Shown: positions 19,964 to 27,322 of the stretch, in pieces | Position numbering within the stretch: position 1 is the first letter of the stretch | Layout: each line of letters starts with the position of its first letter | NCBI RefSeq assembly: GCF_002834295.1 | Contig: NZ_PISP01000001.1 | Location: 992,001 to 1,056,000, forward strand | Origin: Rhodohalobacter barkolensis | GTDB lineage: Bacteria > Bacteroidota > Rhodothermia > Balneolales > Balneolaceae | Length of the DNA stretch: 64,000 bases | Reading direction: 5' to 3' | Program-made: the position numbers and the translations under genes | The notes under the pieces: generated by a model | What the model was told of the DNA's origin: nothing | Seen by the model: only the letters and a program-made list of their open reading frames with translations | Databases searched by the model: none

Positions 19964-20331
19964 GTCACACGATTACGATTACGATTACTTGCAGTTTGAA
20001 CACTTTTATGAAAAATTGCCACCAATTCATTGCATTCTGTAATTGCTCTATTTATTGGTGAGTCAGAATGGTAATAATTGGTTCGTTTGATAATTTTTAA
20101 ACAATTCAGAGATTCCCTGAGCTCTTTAAGAACAATACTCATCTTATGGACAAAATCTTTTGTTGACTCAGCACTCTGTGTTTCTCCATAATTTAAGGCC
20201 GGTGAAGTACAGGATCTGACTAACTGATTAGCAAGATTATTTGCAAACTTATTATTTGGCATTTTATTAATAATTTCAGCTGTTATGACTGAAAATTCTA
20301 TTAACCTTTCTTCAAGTTCTTTTCGGTTCAT
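19939..20331 (-). CDS. Four-helix-bundle protein (S23 / 23S-rRNA intervening-sequence protein family)
   Basis: 130 residues, all-helical, with the hallmark pattern of the family: LIEFSVITAEIINKMPNNKF, NQLVRSCTSPALNYGETQSA, then DFVHKMSIVLKELRESL and a final helix with CNELVAIFHKSV. Homologues were first noted inside 23S rRNA intervening sequences and also occur as free-standing genes; their biochemical role is not settled. The C-terminal tail RVTDRKSVNR is encoded by the flanking repeat, so the gene and its repeats have moved or evolved as a unit. The gene lies between an ECF sigma gene and a kinase gene that would normally be neighbours, which supports insertion. ATG at 20331. Confidence 0.88.
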   Translation of the reverse strand: MNRKELEERLIEFSVITAEIINKMPNNKFANNLANQLVRSCTSPALNYGETQSAESTKDFVHKMSIVLKELRESLNCLKIIKRTNYYHSDSPINRAITECNELVAIFHKSVQTASNRNRNRVTDRKSVNR

Positions 20332-20399
20332 AATCTTTCTTCTTTTGTTTGAGTATATAAGTATGAACCAAAAACGCCGGTTTGCTTACAGCTTTTTTT

Positions 20400-20519
20400 A
20401 AATCGTTACATCCGAAATCGAAAATCTCATGAATCGCTAAATCAAGACTCCGATATTTTTCTTGTAAACAGTATTTGATGTAACGATTTCTGATTTATCG
20501 ATTTACAGATTTCCGATCT
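20400..20519. repeat. Right flank repeat of four-helix-bundle cassette
   Basis: Direct, imperfect copy of 19843-19963 (shared words include TACATCCGAAATCG, ATTTGATGTAA and GATTTACAGATTTCCGATCT). It ends only six bases before the sigma-factor stop codon at 20526-20528. Together the two flanks and the gene make a compact cassette of about 677 bp. Confidence 0.8.
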
Positions 20520-20525
20520 AACTGG

Positions 20526-21086
20526 TTACCCCAACTCACATTTCAGCCAGGCTCTGGCCACACGCCAGTCGTAACGAACCGAGTGCTCGGTGCCACCCAT
20601 TACTTCAGCAATTTCCTTATAGTTCATCCCACCAAAAAAACGATACTGGACAATCTGAGCCTGACGTTCGTCCAAGGCTTCTAATTTTTTAAGGGCGTCA
20701 TCCAGGTCCAGAAATTCATCGATTTGTGCCTCGTAGGGGGCCATTCCATCTGTAAAAGTTAAGGCAGGCTGTTTGCCTCCACGTTTTTCCGCGTTCTTTT
20801 TTCTGGCGTAGCTTATCAGAATTCTGCGCATGGTAAGGGCAGCAACGGCTAAAAAATGAGAACGATTATTATAGATAGCCTTATCCTGATCTACCAGTTT
20901 TAGGTAAGCCTCATTGACCAGTGCCGTAGTTTGTAAGGTATGCCCGGCTCTTTCTTGTCTAAGTTGAAGGTGAGCTTCATTTCTCAAGTGATCGTATATC
21001 AATGGATATATTTTGTCGATGGCCTTGGCGTCGCTTTCTTTCAACCCATTCAGCAGCAATGTTATACGATATTCAGGAGATTCCAT
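20526..21086 (-). CDS. ECF-type RNA polymerase sigma factor, kinase-associated family
   Basis: 187 residues from ATG 21086 (MESPEYRIT); a longer frame to 21140 exists but its extra 18 residues look non-native. Region 2 is seen in IYPLIYDHLRNEAHLQLRQE and NEAYLKLVDQDKAIYNNRSHFLAVAALTMRRILISYARKKNAEKRGG, the signature of the ECF subfamily often found beside Ser/Thr kinases. Region 4 is ALDERQAQIVQYRFFGGMNYKEIAEVMGGTEHSVRYDWRVARAWL, with a helix-turn-helix. It probably directs transcription of a small regulon controlled through the kinase at 17258. No anti-sigma gene is visible nearby. Confidence 0.9.
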   Translation of the reverse strand: MESPEYRITLLLNGLKESDAKAIDKIYPLIYDHLRNEAHLQLRQERAGHTLQTTALVNEAYLKLVDQDKAIYNNRSHFLAVAALTMRRILISYARKKNAEKRGGKQPALTFTDGMAPYEAQIDEFLDLDDALKKLEALDERQAQIVQYRFFGGMNYKEIAEVMGGTEHSVRYDWRVARAWLKCELG

Positions 21087-21250
21087 ACTTAATTTCCTCG
21101 TTAATCTTAACTCTCTCCTTTTCTTTATGAACCTGCACAAAACTTTAAATAATCTAGCTTTTGTGGACCATATCTACAAAAATCCACCTGATTTTTAATG
21201 ATTTAGTAAAACAGGGTTCACCCAATAAATTATTTCGCCAGGCTTCCTCA

Positions 21251-21280
21251 TTTTCTGCGCGTACAGTGATAGGAAGGTTT
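21251..21280 (+). promoter_or_regulatory. Conserved upstream element of cytolysin-like gene 1
   Basis: The block TTTTCTGCGCGTACAGTGAT plus AGGAAGGTTT lies exactly 59 bases before the start codon at 21310. The same block, with few changes, is also 59 bases before the starts at 23530 (remnant) and 25279. Preservation in three copies, one with a dead gene, shows common ancestry; a promoter or operator role is an inference. Confidence 0.6.
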
Positions 21281-21309
21281 TATCCAAACACCAACAAACT
21301 GTTACTATC

Positions 21310-23214
21310 ATGGAAAATCAGAAAAAAATACATTTTAACTATCTCAGTACATTTACTGTAAGCTTATTGCTGCTGGCTTCTTTTATCACCATTACTTCCT
21401 GCTCCGAGAACGGGACATCCACAAATCCGGATCGGGAAATGACATTTGAGGAAGTGATTAAAAGCGGTGGTGAATTCGAGCAGATCCCCGACTCCAGAAC
21501 CACCGATACCCTTTCCGTTAGCGAACCGGTAGCAGAAGACCGCCAGGTGGAAGAAAATGGCAGCATAGAATCACAGCGCTGGATCTGCACAACAAAAACC
21601 TTAAGCGTGCTCGACGGCAACGGACAGTTTCCGCTATTTAATACCAACGCAGATGTGATCTATCCCGGAAGTCTGCTGCAGGGTAAAACCCTGGCAAATG
21701 CAACTCCTTCACCTATTGTGGTTGAGAGAGCGGGAGGAACCATTTCATATAACCTGACCAATGGCAACCTCTCATCTACATTTTCTGTCGACAGGGTAAG
21801 TAAAAGCTCTATTCAGGATGCAATGAACAATATTATTGCCAATTCCGGTGAAGAAGTTCCGGCCAATTTTCAGTTGGAAATTCAGGAGGTTCAGTCTGAA
21901 AGTCAGCTGGCAGTAGAGTTGGGACTGGACGTTAGCACTTTTACCACCAAAGTGAAGTCGAATATGTCGTTCAGCACAGATCGTGAATACAATCGATTTC
22001 TTGTAAAGCTCAGCCAGGAGTACTACACCATGAGCTTTGACCTGCCCACCAGCCTCAGTCAGCTTTTTGATGAGAGTGTTACACCCGAACAGCTGGCTAC
22101 ATATGTGCAGCCAGACAACCCCGCAACATTTATATCATCCGTTACCTATGGTCGTATTTTTTACATGCTTGTAGAATCTACTTCCTCCAGCCAGGAGATG
22201 GAAGCCAGACTGAATATCTCCTATGGATCCTTTGACAATAAAGTGAGTGGCAGTGTAGATGTTGATAGTTTTCAGAAGATGAACAATGTGAAAATCAAAG
22301 TAATCGCCTACGGAGGTGATTCCGCCGGATCAATCAGCCTGGCAGGAGAGCGTACCATCGAAGCTATAGCTGAAAGGCTGGAAGAAAGCACCAATATCCG
22401 TACCGGACTTCCACTCTCTTATGTCGTGCGAAGCGTGGAGCGTCCCGATCAGGTCGTGGGAACCAAAATTGCGACTGAATACGACGTAACCAACTGCGAG
22501 CTAAAGGGAACCCTTCCACCGGTCACCTTCCGTTCCTGGGTTGATCTTTTTGATGATGGCGTCGGTGCGGCAACCAACGTAAAGGATGATATCGTCATCC
22601 TGTTTAACGGTGCCGGTACCGAATACGCCTGGTTCCACGACCGCCAGATCAAAGGAGAAATCTATAGCATAGCCGATAACGCGGCTCCGCTGGGTGTTGT
22701 TCCTTTTGATGCTGTAGGTTCAGCATTGTTGTTCGAAGAGGGGAATATCTACCTGATGAATAAAGAAGGCACTAAATACGCTCCATTCAAATTTACTCCG
22801 GGTCCATTATCAGGAGAGCCGCAAAATACACAATTTGGTAGTTATTCCAGTGTATTTGATATCAACCAGTGGGGAAGTGACAACCATCCTTTCGCCGTTG
22901 AAGGGATGGGCGCCGCCACAAAGCGAATTAATATACCTTCCGGTATAAATTACAGCATGTACCTCTTCAACAATGACGGAGACAGGTATGTGGGATATCA
23001 GGATGGAACATTCAGCGCTGTTACCGATTTTGCAGACTGGGGACCTGCCGATCAGCATGAGGAGTTCACCGTAGTCGGTGCAGCCACACGCATTAAACTT
23101 GGAGCGACCGAGCATAACATCTTCTTTAATAAGGACGGCACCGAGTTTGTGATCTTTGATTTCCTTGGAAATGGCGGGGCAAAACAATTTTCACAACCTT
23201 ATGTCATTCTTTAA
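21310..23214 (+). CDS. Cholesterol-dependent-cytolysin-like lipoprotein with hemopexin-like C-terminus
   Basis: 634 residues. A lipoprotein signal ends at Cys 31 (SFITITSCSEN). Residues ~95-395 resemble the thiol-activated cytolysin pore domain: NTNADVIYPGSLLQGKTLAN, then FISSVTYGRIFYMLVESTSS, KIKVIAYGGDS and GLPLSYVVRSV, all landmarks of CDC and CDC-like proteins. No tryptophan-rich undecapeptide of classical CDC domain 4 is present. Instead residues ~405-634 hold about four repeats with GxGAAT...I-x-x-F-N-x-x-G-T-E/R-Y/F, resembling hemopexin-type blades. Related proteins in Bacteroidota form pores in target membranes, often as pairs. Here a second family member starts at 25279. Target and pore activity are inferred. 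Confidence 0.8.
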   Translation: MENQKKIHFNYLSTFTVSLLLLASFITITSCSENGTSTNPDREMTFEEVIKSGGEFEQIPDSRTTDTLSVSEPVAEDRQVEENGSIESQRWICTTKTLSVLDGNGQFPLFNTNADVIYPGSLLQGKTLANATPSPIVVERAGGTISYNLTNGNLSSTFSVDRVSKSSIQDAMNNIIANSGEEVPANFQLEIQEVQSESQLAVELGLDVSTFTTKVKSNMSFSTDREYNRFLVKLSQEYYTMSFDLPTSLSQLFDESVTPEQLATYVQPDNPATFISSVTYGRIFYMLVESTSSSQEMEARLNISYGSFDNKVSGSVDVDSFQKMNNVKIKVIAYGGDSAGSISLAGERTIEAIAERLEESTNIRTGLPLSYVVRSVERPDQVVGTKIATEYDVTNCELKGTLPPVTFRSWVDLFDDGVGAATNVKDDIVILFNGAGTEYAWFHDRQIKGEIYSIADNAAPLGVVPFDAVGSALLFEEGNIYLMNKEGTKYAPFKFTPGPLSGEPQNTQFGSYSSVFDINQWGSDNHPFAVEGMGAATKRINIPSGINYSMYLFNNDGDRYVGYQDGTFSAVTDFADWGPADQHEEFTVVGAATRIKLGATEHNIFFNKDGTEFVIFDFLGNGGAKQFSQPYVIL

Positions 23215-23267
23215 AAAAACCTAAAAATGAAGTGGCTTTACGTCACAAATTGATGGTTACTACAGAT

Positions 23268-23311
23268 AGGTGCTTTTGGTGTTGGAAACATCGCCGGAAG
23301 CACCTTTTTTT
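23268..23311 (+). terminator. Rho-independent terminator after cytolysin-like gene 1
   Basis: GGTGCTTTTGGTGTTGG / CATCGCCGGAAGCACC forms a strong stem with a GAAA-type loop and is followed by seven T residues. The same terminator occurs at 25017-25060 and 27145-27187, one behind each member of the cytolysin-like locus. Confidence 0.85.
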
Positions 23312-23470
23312 ATGTATACCGTCCCGAATTCTCGGGACAGAGTAGTATTGCCACGGAGGCACGGAGTTTATGTTGTTCTCTTATTTACAAATCGAGGTAT
23401 CCCCAACCATTTTCCGTGTCTCCGTGGCTAAAAATCTTCAGCGCTAAAAAACTTTCGCCGGGATGCACAT

Positions 23471-23500
23471 CTTTTTGCGCGTACAGTAACAGGAACATTT
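23471..23500 (+). promoter_or_regulatory. Conserved upstream element of the decayed cytolysin-like copy
   Basis: CTTTTTGCGCGTACAGTAAC plus AGGAACATTT, 59 bases before the remnant start codon at 23530. It is the second of three copies of this block (others at 21251 and 25220). Confidence 0.55.
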
Positions 23501-23529
23501 TAATCAACCTTCAACAACCTGTCACTATT

Positions 23530-23671
23530 ATGGAAATTCAAATAAATCAAAGGAAAGAAACCATTTAGCGCATTTCATGTTTTGCTTACAGCATCACTAT
23601 TAATGCTTTACCTGTTTGCATCCTGCTCAGAAAGCGGAACTTCCGATAACCCGGATTTGCCTGAAAAGTAA
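23530..23671 (+). pseudogene. Decayed 5' end of a third cytolysin-like lipoprotein
   Basis: An ATG at 23530 opens a frame that stops after 12 codons. Shifting frame at about 23563 gives a lipoprotein signal peptide, LLTASLLMLYLFASCSESGT, followed by SDNPDLPEK and a stop. This closely matches the mature start of gene 1 (CSENGTSTNPD). Nothing of the cytolysin domain remains. The upstream element is intact, so this is a former paralogue reduced to its start by a frameshift and loss of the rest. A voltage-gated channel gene on the other strand now occupies the space behind it. Confidence 0.75.
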
Positions 23672-23769
23672 ATTTTATACCGTTGAGGCAGGGGTTTCCT
23701 GTTTTAAGATGGCAAGAATTTTGGAAGCCTTAGAATCACATAAAGGGGGCAGTTTTACCGATGAAATTT

Positions 23770-24594
23770 TTATTCGGGATTGAGCTTGCCGCCACAATAT
23801 TTGCAATATTCCGCATCGGAATCATGTCCCTCTTTTGAACAGTGAGGACAGGTCTTGGTCGTCTGTTTGTCACGATTCACGCGGCTAAATTCAGCAGTAA
23901 ATATCCCGGTCGGTATTGCAATAATTCCATATCCCAAAATCATGATTATCGCTGAAACCATCTGACCTAAATTCGTCTGCGGAGAAATATCACCGTAACC
24001 TACTGTGGTTAATGTAACAATAGCCCAGTATATCCCTCTGGGAATGCTGGTAAAACCATTTTCGGGACCTTCAATAACGTGCATTAAAGACCCGACAATA
24101 ACGGTTATGGTTATAACGGTGTAAACAAAAATAATAATTTTGCGTCGGGATGAAGCCAGTGCATTGCGAAGCTGATCGGCCTCGACAATGTAGCGGGTAA
24201 ATTTGAGTACCCGGAATACTCTTAAAACCCTGAGTATACGAATCACCAGAAAGAACTGAGTGCCCGGAATTAATAAACTTAGATAAGTGGGTAAAAAAGA
24301 GAGCAGGTCCACGAACCCGTAAAAACTAAAAATATAACCCCTGGACCGTTCTGCGGTTGTAAGCCGAAGTATATATTCGAAGGTGAAAAGTATAGTGATA
24401 ACCCACTCAATTTTGAAAAACCAGTCGCCGTAAACTGCTCGATAGCTTGAGACGCTATCGAGCATCACCACAAGCACGCTGATAACAATGCTAACGATAA
24501 GAATTATATCAAAGGCTTTTCCGCTTGGGGTATCGGCTTCAAAAATGATTTTATTCAGGCGTTCCTTAAAGCTCAATTGATTGCCGGCCTCCAT
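23770..24594 (-). CDS. Voltage-gated potassium channel with C-terminal zinc ribbon
   Basis: 274 residues from ATG 24594; an upstream extension to 24666 is unlikely since the family begins near SFKERLNKIIFEADTPSGK. There are six membrane segments: the S4 segment is RILRVLRVFRVLKFTRYI with Arg/Lys at every third position, and the selectivity filter is TTVGYGD between S5 and S6. The C-terminus has CPHCSKEGHDSDAEYCKYCG, two CxxC pairs forming a small zinc ribbon. It is placed in the inner membrane as a tetrameric K+ channel. It lies antisense between the remnant cytolysin-like copy and the intact second copy. Confidence 0.92.
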   Translation of the reverse strand: MEAGNQLSFKERLNKIIFEADTPSGKAFDIILIVSIVISVLVVMLDSVSSYRAVYGDWFFKIEWVITILFTFEYILRLTTAERSRGYIFSFYGFVDLLSFLPTYLSLLIPGTQFFLVIRILRVLRVFRVLKFTRYIVEADQLRNALASSRRKIIIFVYTVITITVIVGSLMHVIEGPENGFTSIPRGIYWAIVTLTTVGYGDISPQTNLGQMVSAIIMILGYGIIAIPTGIFTAEFSRVNRDKQTTKTCPHCSKEGHDSDAEYCKYCGGKLNPE

Positions 24595-25164
24595 ATTTAT
24601 AGTTCCTTCGTGATTATTTGAATAACATGAACTGATTTTATGACATAAAATAGAAATTACAAACAAAGATACTACAGTTTATCTGCCTTGCATGATCGGT
24701 CATGCATCAATTTTTTATGAAAGATAAGAGGCCACAACAGTCTGCTTTAAAAAAGAGTAGATATTTAAAGTTTAATAAAGCCGTCCAGTTAGTTCTTGTT
24801 AAATAGAAGCTAAAGGTTAAGTAAGATCAGAGAATAAATACTTTTACCTAGCTATGAACAACGGAAATTTGAACTAATATCTCGACTGATTCCTATGCAG
24901 TGACGCATTTACTGAAGCACAGCTTCAGCAGCAGATCGACCAGGGACGCATCAGTCCGCATAACCTGCCGGCGTTCATATCTGAACTAACCATCAATATG
25001 GATTCATCAAGACAGAAGGTGCTTTTGGTGATGGAAACATCGCCGGAAGCACCTTTTTTTATGTTCACCGTCCCGAATTCTCGGGACAGAGTAGTATTGC
25101 CACGGAGGTAAGGAGTTTATGTTGTTCTCTTATTTACAAATCGAGGTATCCCCAACCATTTTCC
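24595..25164. other. Gene-free stretch with a coding-like fragment and a repeated leader
   Basis: About 24905-25016 reads without stops on the plus strand as DAFTEAQLQQQIDQGRISPH followed by NLPAFISELTINMDSSRQ, with the codon use of a real gene but no start. It lies directly before the terminator at 25017-25060, where the end of a coding region would be expected, so it may be the last piece of the decayed third cytolysin-like gene or of another lost gene. From 25017 on the sequence repeats 23268 onwards almost exactly. The rest shows nothing recognisable. Confidence 0.45.
25017..25060 (+). terminator. Rho-independent terminator, second copy
   Basis: GGTGCTTTTGGTGATGG-AAA-CATCGCCGGAAGCACC followed by a T-run. 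It is the same hairpin as behind cytolysin-like gene 1 and would have ended the decayed middle copy. Confidence 0.8.
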
Positions 25165-25219
25165 GTGTCTCCGTGGCTAAAAATCTTCAGCGCTAAAAAA
25201 CTTTCGCCGGGATGCACAT

Positions 25220-25250
25220 CTTTTTGCGCGTACAGTAAAAGGAATCTTTT
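25220..25250 (+). promoter_or_regulatory. Conserved upstream element of cytolysin-like gene 2
   Basis: CTTTTTGCGCGTACAGTAAA plus AGGAATCTTT, 59 bases before ATG 25279. The sequence before it back to 25017 is nearly the same as 23268-23470. Confidence 0.6.
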
Positions 25251-25278
25251 ATTCAACCTTCAATTACCTGTTATAATT

Positions 25279-26982
25279 ATGAATAGACTAAAAAATAAAA
25301 CTACCTTACAAACTAAAATTAAAGAATTTATATTTCTTCCGGCTTGCCTGTTGCTTGTTCTTTTAAGTTCATGCTCGGATAACAGCGTATCAGGAGAAGA
25401 ACCACAGGGAGTAGATGAAGTAGGTGACTTCCTTGCCAACCTGACCTACGACGCTGATGAACTCCTAAATGTCCAACCCAACGACGCCGCCCGTGAACCC
25501 GTCGACACGACTGCCACCACCGAGCAAGATGGTATCACTCAGCGCACCTGTACCAGCACCACATACACACTGCAGAACAACTTCGAAGAGGTCGCCATCC
25601 TGCGCCCGACACAAGATGTGATTTGGCCCGGTGCACTTGTCGAGGCCAACCAGTCGTTGCTTGACGGCCTGCCCGAGCCGGCCCGCTTCGAACGCTCACC
25701 CGTCAAAATCCGCATCGATCTGCCCGGAATTGGCACAAATGGGACGAAAACAATTGAGAGCCCAGACCAAGCAAACGTGCAGAATGCCATTGACGAGGCA
25801 CTGGAGTGGTGGAATGCCAACGCCTACGAAGAGGGCTACGTAAATGCCGCCAGTTCCTCGAACCGCATCACCACATCTTACGCGTCAACACAGGCTTCTT
25901 TAGACCTCGGTCTAAATGTAGAATGGGCAACCGGCGACGTGCAGTCACAGTTCAACTTTGAGACGTCTGAAGAGAGTCGTGTGGTTATGGCAACGTTTAA
26001 ACAGGCCTTCTACACGATAACGTACGTACAGGAAAATGGCGCGCAACCCGAGGACGTGTTCGGCCCGAGTGTGTCGTTGCAACAGGTCCAGTCCGCCTTC
26101 AGCAGTACGGCACCACCTGCGTACGTGTCCTCCATTACTTACGGACGGATCATCATGTTTCGGATGGAGACATCCTCGTCGTATACCTCGGCTGAGGTCG
26201 AGACCGCCTTTCGGTATGCCGCCGGCGGACAGGTTGAAGGTGATTTAGAGTCTACCTACAAAGAAATTTTGCAGAACTCGTCGGTAGAGGTAATCACTAT
26301 AGGTGGCAACGCGGCGGTGGCTTCGGAGGCCGTCACGGCGCGCTCAGCGGGCGATTTGGTGCCCATCATCACGGGAGATAACGCGGTATACTCTCGTAAC
26401 AATCCCGGCGTCCCCATCGCCTACGCGGTGAAATACCTGAAGGACGACAAGGTAGCCAAGCTGGGTTACACAACCGAGTACACGGCCACCGAGTGCTCCG
26501 CGATCAGAACAGCCGATGTCGTTACCGTCGACCTCATTGAGTTCGAGGCAGTCAACGACTGCGACGTGGGGCCGGGCGATTTCGATTTCAACGCCACGGT
26601 TTATTACAACGACGAGCAAATGTTCAACACAGGTGGTGTAGGGCCATGGATTTCCGCTGAGTTGGATGACGGCGAGACCAAATCGATCGACGAAGAAGTC
26701 GTATTCAACGCGCAGCGGCAAGACGGCAACACATTTGCCGTCGACTTTTGGGCGAGGGAACAAGACAACCCGCCCTTTGGGTCCCCGAATTACAACGACC
26801 TAAACGGCAAGAAGAAACGCACCCACACGTACAACATAAATACGGGGTGGACAAACCTGGATCCGGGGAATGGTGCCCCGGACAAAGACGGGGATGGAGT
26901 CCAGGATCTCGAAATCGAACTAGTCGGTGAGAAGAGCAATACGTGCCGGGTCAAGGTCTACTACGACGTTACGCTACAGTGA
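25279..26982 (+). CDS. Cholesterol-dependent-cytolysin-like lipoprotein, GC-rich body
   Basis: 567 residues from ATG 25279, chosen because it begins the lipoprotein signal (LPACLLLVLLSSCSDN, Cys 32); the 38 codons upstream are the shared leader. The pore-domain landmarks are RPTQDVIWPGALVEANQSLL, PPAYVSSITYGRIIMFRMET, VEVITIGGNAAV and GVPIAYAVKYL. The C-terminal ~160 residues differ from gene 1: a beta-rich domain with FDFNATVYYNDEQM, an Asp-rich KDGDGVQDLEIEL and two Cys, possibly a separate target-binding domain. GC content rises sharply from about 25430 onward compared with the signal-peptide part and all neighbours, suggesting that the body came from a GC-richer donor. The activity as a pore former is inferred from the family. 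Confidence 0.8.
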   Translation: MNRLKNKTTLQTKIKEFIFLPACLLLVLLSSCSDNSVSGEEPQGVDEVGDFLANLTYDADELLNVQPNDAAREPVDTTATTEQDGITQRTCTSTTYTLQNNFEEVAILRPTQDVIWPGALVEANQSLLDGLPEPARFERSPVKIRIDLPGIGTNGTKTIESPDQANVQNAIDEALEWWNANAYEEGYVNAASSSNRITTSYASTQASLDLGLNVEWATGDVQSQFNFETSEESRVVMATFKQAFYTITYVQENGAQPEDVFGPSVSLQQVQSAFSSTAPPAYVSSITYGRIIMFRMETSSSYTSAEVETAFRYAAGGQVEGDLESTYKEILQNSSVEVITIGGNAAVASEAVTARSAGDLVPIITGDNAVYSRNNPGVPIAYAVKYLKDDKVAKLGYTTEYTATECSAIRTADVVTVDLIEFEAVNDCDVGPGDFDFNATVYYNDEQMFNTGGVGPWISAELDDGETKSIDEEVVFNAQRQDGNTFAVDFWAREQDNPPFGSPNYNDLNGKKKRTHTYNINTGWTNLDPGNGAPDKDGDGVQDLEIELVGEKSNTCRVKVYYDVTLQ

Positions 26983-27322
26983 CTGATCGACTGTGAAATT
27001 ACGCCTTAAAACATGTTGCTTGGAATAAAAATCAATAGAAAAGACAACGTGATTATACGTCCATGGTCTCTATCAATGTTCGACCCAAAAACGCCAAACA
27101 AATTAACATGATTGAAGCAGCTTGAATAGTAGTCAAGACTGGAAGGTGCTTTTGGTGATGGGAACATCGCCGGAAGCACCTTTTTTTGTTCACCGCGGAG
27201 GTACGGAAGACGCAGAGAAGGTTTGCCACGGAGATACGGAGAATACTTTTTAAACTATTTCTTAATTACTGTATCGACTACCGTTTATTAAGTGGTTTAT
27301 CCTTATTTTTTATATAAACTCT
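26983..27322. other. Gene-free stretch with terminator
   Basis: Apart from the terminator at 27145-27187 and a short word CGGAGGTACGGA (about 27196-27207) that recalls the leader repeats at 23355 and 25101, nothing recognisable is seen. Confidence 0.5.
27145..27187 (+). terminator. Rho-independent terminator after cytolysin-like gene 2
   Basis: Third copy of GGTGCTTTTGGTGATGG...CATCGCCGGAAGCACC plus T-run. A short stretch before it (TCAAGACTGGA) also matches the sequence before the second copy (TCAAGACAGA). Confidence 0.85.
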
